NCBI GenBank assembly: GCA_954871525.1
Contig: OX940871.1
Coordinates: forward strand, 3,782,001-3,846,000
Direction: 5' to 3'
DNA: 64,000 nt
DNA from: Parietaria judaica
Lineage: Eukaryota > Streptophyta > Magnoliopsida > Rosales > Urticaceae
The notes beneath the pieces are model-generated. The model made no database searches. It was not told the origin of the DNA and saw nothing but the letters and a program-made list of their open reading frames with translations. Every line of letters starts with the position of its first letter. Within the stretch, counting starts at the first letter, position 1. This document shows positions 12,103 to 23,279 of the stretch, one piece after another. The position numbers and the translations under genes were made by a program.

Positions 12103-12302
12103 CAGGCCCGTAATGAGGCAATAGGTGTGCAAGGCGACGGCCTCGGGCCCCTTTCACGGGTCACCGGTCTCCGTTGAACGAGAGTCGAACACCATTAGAG
12201 TACTTCGACGATGAAGAATTCCGGGAATAAGATCAAGCACGCAACAAGAGGCCTCCAATTGTTATATCGCCTAGGGCCCCCGTAATATCAGGGCCGGCCC
12301 TT
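12103..12302. mobile_element. 200-bp hAT-type MITE with 8-bp TSD
   Basis: TTGCCGGG is present at 12095-12102 and 12303-12310. The right end reads GGGCCGGCCCTT and the left end CAGGCCCG, a partly decayed version of the same inverted repeat. Removing the element restores attgccgggatatcgatttt, which aligns with the uninterrupted sister repeat at about 10785-10805 (attgtcgggataccgttttg). The 8-bp duplication is typical of hAT. The insert is strikingly GC-rich compared with its surroundings. Confidence 0.82.
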
Positions 12303-12897
12303 TTGCCGGGATATCGATTTTGTTTTCAAATATTTTTCATTTGCTTGTTTCCTTCATTAATACTCCGAGTGTCATTTGATTGATTCATTTTGATTTTTTT
12401 TTTTTAAATGTTACAATAAGCCATAAGCTCATATATATATATCCTGAAATAAATAAAAACATGAATAGAAAGACATCAAACGGCTATATATAGTTATACT
12501 AACAAAATTATCACTAAGTATATACTCAATTTATCATAATAAAACTGATTCACCAATCAAATACTCCCAAACTTATTATTATTGAGAGAGAGACTTGATA
12601 GTAATCCAACTCTCGGGACCACATTTTTTAGGGTTTAATAATACCATTGTTGAAACGAAAGATAGCAACAAAAACCCACGTAGGCAATGATCGAAGAGCA
12701 GTTTTCGCATAATCTCAGAGGGGTCCACATGGAATCCTCTTGGCTAGACATCCAGCCAATCAGAATTCAGAGAAAAAGATCAACTTCAATCCCTCAGCCA
12801 ATGAGCACTGAGATAAGAACATCACATAGGGTCCCACAAGAGATGAACTTGACCTAAAGCACCTCATAGTAATAATTCAACTGTTTCGTGTCATAAG

Positions 12898-12905
12898 TAT
12901 ATAAG
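12898..12905 (+). promoter_or_regulatory. Candidate TATA box of the COL16-type gene
   Basis: TATATAAG lies about 300 bp before the ATG. This would place transcription start near 12930 and give a leader of about 270 nt. GGTCCCAC at about 12829-12836 matches the TCP-factor site GGNCCCAC. Similar sites lie near 10452 (GTGGACCCAC) and 10523 (GGACCCAC). Confidence 0.5.
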
Positions 12906-13203
12906 GACGCAAAAACCTTTGGAAAAAAACTCCTAACAGCTTATAACGAGCGTTCGGTAATCCGACACACCTTATTGAGAGTTTGTCGCATGTATTCTTT
13001 CTTGTCTCTCCCGTGACCATCATTGTGAGAGAAAAAAGGCGGGTCTATAAGTCGATAAAACTACCTCGGTTGGGTCGAGTATTTGAACTTGTACCTTTAA
13101 AGTTTCAAACCTTTCGAGTTTAAGTTATAAGGGCTGTATACTTTACCCGAAAAAATAAAACAAAAGAAGAGGGTGTTCCAATTAGAGTAGGAGAGCCTGA
13201 AAT

Positions 13204-15497
13204 ATGACCGTCGACGGGAAGGCGGCGAGCGCCGTCGGCGGCAAGACTGCACGCGCCTGCGACAGCTGTGCACGGCGGCGAGCGCGGTGGTTCTGCGCGG
13301 CTGACGACGCGTTCCTCTGCCAGTCATGCGACACGGCCGTCCATGCTGCTAATCGCCTCGCCAGCCGCCACGATAGAGTCCGCCTCCAAACGTCGTCTTT
13401 CAGCGTGAAAAGTGAATCACCGAAGTGGCTCACGCGGAAGGCGCGTACCCCACGATCCGGGAAAGCCTCCGACAAGGCTGTGAATCTCTTCGACCTTCCG
13501 TTCGTCCCGGAGATGAGCAAGGAAGAGAGTAATAACTCGCCGACCGGGGATCGGAACGAGGAAGAGCAGGAAGGGGTTCACCAAGTTCCGGTTTTCGACC
13601 CCTTCGCGTTGGAGCTTTGCATGCCTGTTGGAGATGAAGATCTTCAGTTTGGTCAAGAAGGTGACTACGATCTCGAGTTCGATCATCAGATCCAAGGCTT
13701 TCTTCAGTCGGAGATGGAGCTCGCCGAGTTTACCGCCGACGTCGAGAGCTTACTGGGCGTTGACGATCGGTCCCTTAATCACAACGTCAAAGGTTTCGAA
13801 TTGATGGACGATCTTCAGGGCTGCAAGGAAGAAGACGAAGGGTTCTTCAACTTGGATGGGCTTTGTGTGAGCTCTGAGAGTTTGGAGGAGAGAGTACTGA
13901 AAGTGGAAGAGGCTGATCTGCTAGGGTTTGAGGAAAACCCTAATTGCGGTTCTGAGTTTTTGCCGGAGACGGCTCCGACGAAGAGGGACATACTTTTGAG
14001 GCTGAATTACGAGGCGGTCATCGCTGCCTGGGATAGCCAAGGATCGCCATGGACGACCGGAATTCGACCGGAGGTCAAGCCCGAGAATGGTTGGCCTGAC
14101 TTCATGGTAAGACTTGCTCTAATATTAGTCCCTAATTATATTGAGCACATAAAATTAATCCCAAATATCACTAATAATATAGTATTGGTGATTATCTTAA
14201 TTATGGGATCTAGGTTTTTGCTGAACAGAAAAATAATTGAATATCATATATATAATTGAGACATTAATTCTCATTTAGCGATTGTAACCTCTAAACAAAT
14301 GAGAAGTTATAAAATCTTGTTTATCTAACAGTCATATTGAATATATACTTAATATTTCATTATTATAACTACAAAATTGATTTATATATATTAAAAAAAA
14401 ATTCAACTCATTAAATTATAATATTACTTCTTCTATCAATTAGTTTGAGTAGTAGAACTGTAGAAGAATCGATAAATTATTATATAAAATAGATGCGAAG
14501 CTAAAAATAAGACATCACCTAGAAATAATTCTTAATAAGCTAATATCTAGGTATCTCTTTTGCCATTTATATATTCGTGGTTAATTTATCCGAAATTCAT
14601 CTATGTATGTATGTATATATATATATATATATATATATAACACTAAATATTAGTTTTCCGGGGCTTTGCTAACTTTCACTAAACATAATCTCCCATCTGA
14701 TGGAAAAATATTTTAATTATATAACTTTAGTTTAAGATGTCTTAAATAAATTATCAGTGAATTGCACATTTTATAAGCTAGATTGGTTCGACTTAGTTAA
14801 ACTTTAAAACATAAATTGAAGAGAAAATCTTAAACTTAACAAAATAATTTAACCGATATAATTAAATAATGGAGCATATAAATATAGCCGAAACAACATA
14901 GCTAAAACACTCTATTTATTCCTAATGTTATATATACATATATATATACACCCACATATAAATAAGATTATAAAATCATTAAGAAGAATCCTCTTAGTAA
15001 GTCAAGTTTTTGAAAAACAGTCGTGAAATCTCACCTTCAAAATCTATGGTGTAATCGTAGTTTTAACGTAGTGACAACTGACAAGTCGATGATCAATATA
15101 TATCTAAGCGCATCAAACTAAACCGTCACAAAATAATATAATCTCATAATTCTTTTCGATTCCACGAAGCTTGAAGACTATGATATGATATTATTTAGTT
15201 TATCTTATGAATTTCGTTAATCAGGATATGAACCGTGCCGATCTTCAGCACAAAATCGGCAATAGGAGGGGCATTGACGGCGGAAGAGAAGCGAGAGTAT
15301 CAAGATATAGAGAGAAGCGACGAGTACGACTTTTCTCAAAGAAAATTCGGTATGAAGTCCGGAAACTAAACGCAGAGAAGAGGCCAAGAATGAAAGGCCG
15401 GTTCGTCAAAAGAACTTCCTTAACGCCAACTAATAATATTAATAAAACTATACCTAGTACTACAACTTTTCCGAATTACAACTTCATGAAACAATAA
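13204..15497 (+). CDS. COL16: CONSTANS-like transcription factor with one B-box and a CCT domain (COL16/BBX14-17 group), 2 exons
   Basis: Exons are 13204-14106 and 15225-15497 (391 aa). The donor is ATG|GTAAGA and the acceptor AATCAG|GATATG. The N-terminal B-box has zinc ligands C19, C22, C31, D34, C39, C42, H47 and H56 in the form CDSC..C..D.FLC..CD...H. A long acidic middle follows. The CCT domain (about 322-366, starting [17 protein letters not shown]) is entirely encoded by exon 2. In this family the B-box mediates protein contacts, and CCT mediates nuclear import and NF-Y/DNA contacts. One B-box plus CCT is the layout of COL6/7/8/16, which act in light, flowering or pigment control; which member this is cannot be decided here. 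Reading through exon 1 gives a false 351-aa frame that ends in intron sequence. The ~1.1-kb intron is AT-rich with a TA microsatellite (14605-14638). Confidence 0.93.
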
Positions 15498-16160
15498 CGC
15501 AGCTATATTGTTTTCTTTTTATTAATTCGCATTTCATTTTCTTTGGTCAAAATCCATTTTGTAGAATAAATGGATTCATATGTTTGTAGCTTTGTAACTA
15601 TATATTAGCCCTTTTTTTTTTCTCTTTTCTTTCTTTCTTTCTAACTATGTTGTAAAAAGATCCTTTTCAGCTTTGAGATTTATTGTAACCAGAGCAAATG
15701 GATCACATAGTACATTGATAATAGATCGGTATATATATATAGATGTATATTTCAGCTTTCGACCTATATGTATAATATTGGTACATTTTTATTTTCTTAC
15801 GGATTAATTTGTCAGTTTGATATTCAAAGATAACACTATCACCTTAACCTAACAATAATGGCTAAGATCACATGTGATACTATTACTCCGATCTTTAAGC
15901 CCGGCCTTGACTATAGGCGAGCAAAGCCAACTCATCGGGTCTCCAAATTTAAGGGTCTCAATTTATTTTTATATATTATTTGAAAATCAATCTCTAAATA
16001 GTTTAAGAGCCCTGAAATTTACTTAGCTTTGGCGCCGGACAAAACATGACAAACTCAGTTTGGCCATGATCTTTCTTTATGTGATATTCCTGACTAGAAA
16101 AACAAACAGAATCAAATTAAGGAATACTTAAGAAAGAACTAAACATTATGCTTAAAATTT
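15498..16160. other. Downstream DNA of the COL16-type gene, no gene seen
   Basis: The first ~250 bp is probably the 3' untranslated region. At about 15899-16035 a decayed sequence starting gcccggccttgac and ending in gagccctgaaa..ggcgccgg resembles a hAT-type MITE relic, but no target duplication could be found. Confidence 0.35.
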
Positions 16161-16162
16161 GA

Positions 16163-16805
16163 TGTAGGGACCGGGATCTCGGAAAGACGAAAAGAATGAT
16201 TGATTCTATTAAGGGATTCAAAACTAAGATTAACTCAAACACACAAATACTTGAAGGAGTTTAGTTTCCTAAAACAAAGAAGAAACTTCCAAGAACGAGA
16301 ACGGGAAATTAAATAAATATGAGCAGCAAATAAACAATAAAACGGGAAATAAATAAGTATTAATAAAATGCAGAATAAAAATGGCATCTGCACGCCCACG
16401 GATTGTATGACTTTAAGGCCAAGCTGCTCGGCTCAGCCCGCGCGTGATCTTAGGTGCTCTTTCCCATTGCCTCGATCCGGGCCTCCAAGTAGATAAGGCA
16501 TTTGCATGGCATCATTCTCTCTTGGGTCGAGAAAATTGGTCCCCGAATTTTGCCCCCCATCTTCGTTGGAATTGCGGCCGGAGTATGGATGGAGATCTTT
16601 GACGTAGTACCAACGGGGCTTGGCAACTATAGGCGATAAACGTTAAAATTTATTTTCTCGACAACAGATGTAGGACCGGAATATCGGAAAGACGAAAAAC
16701 TCTCACAGACCAAGAATTACCAATTGTATTAAGGGACTCAAAACTTAAATTACGACTCAAACACATAAATACTTCAAAGAGTTTAGTTTCCTAAAAAATT
16801 GCATA
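16163..16805. repeat. ~130-bp direct repeats enclosing ~380 bp, likely retroelement remnant
   Basis: Near-identical blocks at about 16163-16280 and 16671-16800 share gatgtagg(g)accgg, cggaaagacgaaaa, attaaggga(t/c)tcaaaact and ggagtttagtttcctaaa. The DNA between is locally GC-rich and non-coding. Direct repeats beginning with TG suggest degraded LTR ends, but no primer site or ORF survives. Confidence 0.4.
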
Positions 16806-16866
16806 TCCTCCAAAACTTAACCTACTTAAGACTATAATATATTTATTTATTCTTGATATTAGAGTA

Positions 16867-17594
16867 TGTTAGTTTCAAGTATTTGGAACTTTTACCACAA
16901 AATATAATAAAACAAGACTTTAAACCACCACTCCATGATTTCACTTTAGAGCTGCGTTTGGCGACTCCGCGATGCGTCGCGATGGAATTCGCCAAAATCG
17001 CGAGGAGGTGCGTCGCGATGCGTCGCGGCGAGTGGAGTCGCGATTCGTCGCGACGTTGATCCAGAGAGAGAGAGAGAAAGCGACTGTGAGTGAGAGAGAG
17101 CGAGAGAGATAGGGAGAGAGCGGGATCGTGGCGACGAAGGATAATCGCGATTCATCGCGATCGTGACCTCTGAATCGCGACTCGTCGCGACGGTGACTCC
17201 AGCATCGCGACTCGTCGCGATCGCGTGCTTTCCGTCGTGACTTGCAGCTCTATTTCACTTTCTCTTATATTTATATATATATATAAGTGATGATGAGTAA
17301 TAAATGGGAGAGGACAAATGAAGAGAGAGACTATAGCAAGAAGAAATGAGTTTTATTGGTGTAGGAGCTTATGTTTTCATCAACCGAATCATCTATTTAT
17401 ACACCATCACTTAGTTAAGAAATTACTACTATAACCTTAAGCAAAACAATAAAAAAAAATATTAAACGTTACAACTTGCAGTACATGGATAAGATTTGAT
17501 ATGCAAGTTGAAGATAAGGCTTATAAGATTAAACTTGTTGAGCAAGTTGAAGATGTTGAAGATGTAGCTAGGTAAGTCTAGCTTACTAGCTTCA
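16867..17594 (-). repeat. 3' LTR of the Copia element, with MITE insert
   Basis: The LTR sequence is split by the 306-bp MITE at 16947-17252. The purine-rich tract (plus strand ttctccccc, 17595-17603) abuts its inner edge. Confidence 0.92.
16947..17252. mobile_element. 306-bp hAT-type MITE within the Copia 3' LTR
   Basis: Ends TAGAGCTGC and GCAGCTCTA are inverted repeats. TTTCACTT (16939-16946 and 17253-17260) is the 8-bp target duplication, and the other LTR shows the empty site. The inside is GC-rich and packed with TCGCGA/CGTCGCGA palindromes, plus a GA-rich run (17061-17120). It has no coding potential. Confidence 0.9.
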
Positions 17595-20500
17595 TTCTCC
17601 CCCGTAAGCTTGACTTACTTTGAGGTTTTTCACGCCGAGCAAATCTCGCATTACCGCAAATTTGACTCTTGCTAGAGCCTTCGTGAGAATGTCAGCACGT
17701 TGTTCTCTGGTGTTGACAAACTCCACGATGATCTCTCGGTTTTCCACACACTCACGAATGAAGTGAAAGCGAGTGTCGATATGCTTGCTCCGTCCATGGA
17801 ACACTGGATTTTTCATCAGTGCGATCGCGGACTTGTTGTCGACGTAGAGAGTCACTGGCTTCTGCTCGGCTCCGGTGACTTCGCTCAATATATTTCTGAG
17901 CCATAATGCTTGACACGCCGCTGCGGTCGCTGCCATAAACTCTGCTTCGCAAGACGATAAGGCTACAATTTTCTGCTTTTGAGACTGCCAGGTGATCAGA
18001 TTCCCGTTAAGGTAAAACGCCATTCCTCCTGTACTCTTTCTGTCATCGACATCACCGGCTAGATCACTGTCGGTAAAACCGACTAGTTGTTCAGCTCCAC
18101 TTCCTCGTCCGTACTGGATCCCATAGCTCGTCGTTCCCTTTACATAACGAATGATGTGCTTCACAGCCTGCTGGTGTAAACCGGTAGGCTTCTCCATGTG
18201 ACGACTCACTATGCCAACTGCATATGAGATGTCCGGTCGGGTATGGGTTAGATACCTGAGACACCCGACGACACGTCTGTACTCCGTGGGATCCACGGGG
18301 GTTCCTTCTGCGTCTTTCCCGAGCTTCAACTTTGACTCCATTGGATACTTGCTCGGATTGCAATCCACCATCTTGAATTGCTTCAGAATCTTCTTCGCGT
18401 AGGCCGTCTGCCTTAGCGTGACGCATTCCTGCTTCTGATCGACCTCGATGCCGAGGTAGTACGAGAGCAGTCCGAGGTCGCTCATCTCGAACTCCTTCAT
18501 CATTTGCTTCTTGAATCCATCAATGGATTTTACACTGGATCCGGTTACGATCAGGTCGTCGACGTACACACCGACGATGAGGGCCTCATCTCCTGAGTTC
18601 CTCGTGTAGACTACCTGCTCCTGGGAACACTTCTTGAAACCAAGACTCTTCATACTCCTGTCGAGTCGAGTGTTCCATGCACGTGGTGCTTGGCGCAGCC
18701 CGTAAAGAGCTTTTGACAACTTGTACACCTTGTGCTCTGCGGTCTTTTCGACGAAGCCTTCTGGCTGAGCGACGTAGACTTCTTCTTCCAGTTCACCATT
18801 TAGGAACGCTGATTTGACATCCAGGTGATGGATTTTCCAGCCTCGGTGAGCTGCGAGGGCTAGAATCAGCCTGACCGTGTCTAGTCTGGCTACTGGAGCG
18901 AAAACTTCCTCGAAGTCTACTCCCTGCTTTTGCACGTAGCCCTTTGCGACCAGTCTGGCCTTGTGCTTGAGGACGTTGCCTTCTGAGTCTTTCTTGAGCT
19001 TATAACCCCACTTCAGACCAATAGACTTGTGACCTTTCGGAAGGTCGACTAGCTCCCATGTCTGATTCTTCTCAATTGACTCTAGCACTTTGTCCATCGC
19101 TTTCTGCCATTCCTTCTCGGTGGCTGCCTCACGATAGCTGGTTGGTTCCTCTTCACTAACCAACAGGAGCTCCTCTGGGCTCAAATCAAGCTCCCGCGCT
19201 TCTTCGTGGACGTAAGACAGGGTACGGAACCCTCTTGGTCCGTCCTTGATCGACGAGTCTCCTGAGCTGGTTCCTCTCGAACTAGTTGTCATTGGGATCG
19301 GGGTGCTCATTCCTGATCCTAGGTTAGGCGAGCCTGGCGGTGAGCTGGTTCCAGTCGTGCTGGTTCCAGGCGAACTAGGCGTTGCTAGTCCTTGGAAGGG
19401 ATTCTCTCCTTCTTCCTTCTCGATCGCCTCTTCCTCTTCGAGTATAAACTCCACCGAGTTTTGTTGAGGCTCTCCGTTCTCGTCTCGCCAATCCCATTTC
19501 TTTTCTTCTTCGAACACGGCGTCTCTACTCACATGCGCTTTGCCGCGTAATGGGTCGTAGAGTCTGTGTGCCTTGCTCCCTTCTTCGGCGCCAAGGTACA
19601 CCATTGGTTGACTCCGATCATCGAGCTTTTTGAGGTTTGGTCCCACAGTCTTCACATGTGCGGTGCATCCAAACACCTTCAAATGCTCTAGATGAGGTTT
19701 CTTCCCTTTCCAGACTTGGTAAGGGGTGCGCTCGGCTAGCGCCTTCGTCGGTAGACGGTTCAGCAAGTATACCGCATGTCGTACTGCTTCTCCCCAGAAC
19801 CTCGCCGGGACTTGCATGCTCTTCAGCAAACTCCTTGCAGTGTCCATTACAGTCCGGTTTCTTCTCTCGACCACACCGTTTTGTTGGGGCGTGTACGGTG
19901 CAGTGAGGTGGCGTTCGACTCCTTCTTCATTGCAGAATTCTCCGAATTGTTGGGATGTGAATTCTCCACCTCGATCTGTTCGCAGGGTCTTCAGTCTATG
20001 TCCAGACTGGTTCTCGACGAGCCTCTTGAACTTCTTGAAGACTTCAAGGGCTCCACTCTTCTCCTTGAGTGTATAAACCCACATCCAACGGCTGTAATCA
20101 TCAAAAAGTAAAAACAAGTACTTGTTGCCGGCTAGAGTGGCCGGGGTGATTGGACCACACAGGTCAGCGTGCACCAATTGGAGGGGTCGCTCTGCTCGAA
20201 ACTTGGCCTTGATCGGAAATGGCACTCTTGCCTGTTTTGCGACCATGCAACATTCACAGAGCTGGTTGGGGTGTTCGATCTTCGGTACCCCAAAGGCCAT
20301 TTTCTTCTCTCCCATCATCTTGAGCGCGTAGAAGTTTACGTGCCCAAGTCGTGCGTGCCACAACCAAGCTGGGTCTGTCAGGGACGCCATTAAGCAGACG
20401 GGTTGGCCCGTCTCCAGAAGTATCTTGTACAACCTGTTCGTCGTTCTTTTCACCTTCATCAACAGGGCGCCGCTTTGGTTCCACATCTTCAGGTATGAGC

Positions 20501-21977
20501 CGGCCATCACCACTGTGTTACCGACTTCCGTCATCTGACCAAGGCTGATGATGTTACTCTTCAGCTTCGGGATGTAATACACCTGAGTCAGCAGGCGCTG
20601 GTCCCCGTTCTTGCACTGGAACAGGATGGACCATCTGCCTCTGATTTTGTCGATCGACTCATCGCCAAACTTCACGCTTCCTGTGATTTTCTCATCGAGC
20701 TCTTTAAACTTAGCTCGGTCTCCCGTCATGTAGTTGCTCGCACCATTGTCTAAATACCAAAAGTCGGTATAAACATTCTTCTCTCCGTCTACGAGGAGGT
20801 TTGCAATAACCTTGTCCTCGATAAGCATGACCGTCTCTTCGGCCATCTTCTCCGGGCTGGGCCTTTTCTCGGCCATCGTCAGCTCGGGCTCCGGGCTCGA
20901 CTTCACGTCGACTGGCTCCTCCAGGTCGGTCTTTTCACTGACCGCTTCTCGCCCGGGCTCAGCGTCGCTCTCGCGTTCGACGCTCGTCTCCTCGTCTCTT
21001 CGCACTTCAATGTTCTTCTCCTGCTGGGATAACATCAGTATTTGCTCATCTTCGTCGAATCTTGTCAGATTCGCTTCATCGCCGTGCTTCTTACTGCGGC
21101 ATTCCGATGCATAGTGCCCGAGTTTCTGACAATTGTAGCACTTCACCGTGCTCTTGTCTCTTCGGACCGTGGAGCCTTCCTGGTGGGGTGAGCTACTGCC
21201 GCGACCTCGCATGTCACGACCTCGCCCTCGTCATCGGCCTCTACCACGTGCTCGACTATCTCCGCCGTACCCGCCACGACTCAACGAGCTTGAAGAAGAC
21301 TCAGCTCCATGACTCTTCTTCTGTTTGGCTACCCATTCTTCATGCGTTAGCAGGAGGTGCTTCTGATCTTCATTCTTCACCGTGACGCCGCCCATTTGCT
21401 TAGCCATCGCTTCTTGGCCTGCTAGCAAATTCTCGAACTCTACAAGTGATGGTTGAACAGGCCATCCTTGTACAGCAATCACGAAGCTTCGGTACTCCGA
21501 TCTCAACCCGTGGATGATGATCCTCTTCATACGAGCCTCTTCGATGACGGACTTCGGATCGAGATCGCTAATCTCACGGCATATCGACTTGACTTTGTGA
21601 AAATACTGAGCAATCGTCACGTCGCGTTGTGAGATTGATAGCAGCTCGTTCTCTAAGAGCTGTAGCCTCGCATCATTCTTCTTTGAGAAAAGCGTCACGA
21701 ACGTCTCCCATGCTTTTTTGGGCGTCTTGTTGTCCCGAATGTGCTCTAATATCTCTTCTTCAACGGTGATCTTCAGGGCGAACATCGCTTTGCCTGCTTT
21801 GATTTTCCATTTGCGTAAGGTGCCGTTAGCATCTTCTTGCGGCGGCGTAGTTTCGCTTCCGCCGACGATCTCCCAAAGGTCGTGCCCTTGCAAATAGGAC
21901 ATCATGCATGTTGCCCATGTGTTGTAGTTGGTGCTGTTGAGTTTCTTGATTCCTCCGACAACTTGGAGATCACCCAT
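17592..21977 (-). pseudogene. Copia gag-pol polyprotein, one in-frame TGA stop
   Basis: A single frame runs from ATG 21977 to the stop at 17592, 1461 aa, broken only at codon 249 (21231-21233, TGA). The stop sits in an Arg-Gly-rich stretch where CGA codons alternate, so CGA to TGA is the likely change. Order of domains: gag (LNSTNYNTW..), zinc knuckle [14 protein letters not shown] (~280-293), aspartic protease (~410), GAG-pre-integrase (LWHARLGH), integrase ([12 protein letters not shown]), reverse transcriptase ([18 protein letters not shown]) and RNase H (DSDLAGD..STGG). The protease motif reads DNGAS, where D-S/T-G-A is usual, which could reduce or alter activity. The final TGA overlaps the first bases of the 3' LTR. 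Many antisense frames here are shadows. Confidence 0.93.
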
Positions 21978-22119
21978 CGTGTTGGCGGTACCTCGACAAA
22001 AAGAAAACTCACACAGTAAAATCTCAAGAAATCGTTTCTGATGTGGAAGATCAGTCAGAACCGCAACCACAGAGCATACTCAGAATTTCAAGAGACCTGA
22101 CAACGACACTAACAACCTC

Positions 22120-22131
22120 GCTCTGATACCA
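22120..22131 (-). other. Primer-binding site of the Copia element
   Basis: On the minus strand this reads TGGTATCAGAGC, the standard plant LTR-retrotransposon site for initiator methionine tRNA. It lies 2 nt inside the 5' LTR edge. Confidence 0.93.
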
Positions 22132-22133
22132 AA

Positions 22134-22215
22134 TGTTAGTTCCAAGTATTTGGAACTTTTACCACAAAATATAATAAAACAAGACTTTAAACCACCACTC
22201 CACGATTTCACTTTC

Positions 22216-22252
<37 letters not shown>

Positions 22253-22550
22253 TGATGATGAGTAATAAATGGGAGAGGACAAATGAGGAGAGAGACTATA
22301 GCAAGAAGAAATGAGTTTTATTGGTGTAGGAGCTTATGTTTTCATCAACCGAATCATCTATTTATACACCATCACTTAGTTAAGAAATTACTACTATAAC
22401 CTTAAGCAAAACAATAAAAAAAAATATTAAACGTTACAACTTGCAGTACATGGATAAGATTTGATATGCAAGTTGAAGATAAGGCTTATAAGATTAAACT
22501 TGTTGAGCAAGTTGAAGATGTAGCTAGGTAAGTCTAGCTTACTAGCTTCA
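22134..22550 (-). repeat. 5' LTR of the Copia element
   Basis: The 417-bp LTR carries a long TA microsatellite (about 22220-22250). It is bounded by TG..CA ends and the GAGTA duplication at 22551-22555. Confidence 0.93.
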
Positions 22551-23248
22551 GAGTATCTATTTTGTAATTGTCTCGACATAAATTCAATGGTTTGACTTTG
22601 ATGTGAAAAAATAAAGTGGTTGGGATGAATAAAAATTGGACATATATTCTGAGTCATAGAAAGAAATGTCATAAAAATTGGACATATATTCTGAGTCATA
22701 AAAATTGGACATATATTCTGTGCATGCATATATGAAAAATGACATTGCTTAAGTGAACAAAAGGTGCATGTATGAAAACGACAAACATCCGAAAAATGAC
22801 AGATATTTTGCAAATGCGACATTATATAGTTCTAAAGAATAAATGTAAGGCATATATATAGATATAGATATAACAAAAAACCTAAAGATTAAGGCGAAAA
22901 TATATATAATTCTTAACAATAAATCCGTAACAAATGAAGCTTAAGTAAATAAATTAAGCAATTAACATGTAAAAAACTCCCGCAACTAAAGGTAGACAAG
23001 CCTAAATATATAATAGCTAATTTCGTTAATTAACTTATTTCATATATATATATATATATATCGTAATTTTATTATTCAGCATCATAATAAACCCGTAAGA
23101 CCATGCGAAAATTATTATATTCATTTACTTAAAAAATATCTGCAACTAAAAACAAAATCGAATTATAAAAATCGCCAAACGTTGTAACAAAGTCCGGTAT
23201 CAATGGTCCACAATTCTACAAAAATATTTCATTTCAATACTTAACTTT

Positions 23249-23279
<31 letters not shown>

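Larger units (their letters stand above)
10695..12590. repeat. Four diverged tandem copies of a ~350-bp unit
   Basis: Copies start near 10695, 11300, 11600 and 12020. They share blocks such as gcttaagggctaataggg, atatttttcatttgcttg, ccttcattaatgctccga and ctgaaataaataaaaaca, and most end in GA-rich sequence. Copies 1/2 and 4 are enlarged by MITE insertions (11058-11291 and 12103-12302). The array lies 0.6-2.5 kb upstream of the COL16-type gene. Confidence 0.75.
16867..22550 (-). mobile_element. Nearly intact Ty1/Copia LTR retrotransposon
   Basis: The 5-bp target duplication GAGTA flanks the element at 16862-16866 and 22551-22555. The LTRs are 16867-17594 (3' LTR, enlarged by a MITE) and 22134-22550 (5' LTR). 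Each runs from TGAAGC to ACTAACA on the minus strand. Next to the 5' LTR is the primer-binding site TGGTATCAGAGC, complementary to initiator Met-tRNA. A purine tract precedes the 3' LTR. Ignoring the MITE, the two LTRs differ by only a few substitutions and small indels over about 410 bp, so insertion is recent. Confidence 0.95.

Noticed and set aside
13097..13695. Minus-strand ORFs of 76-112 aa
   Set aside because: They are antisense shadows of the COL16-type first exon.
17700..21385. Many plus-strand ORFs of 60-116 aa
   Set aside because: They are antisense to the Copia gag-pol frame, whose domains are unmistakable.
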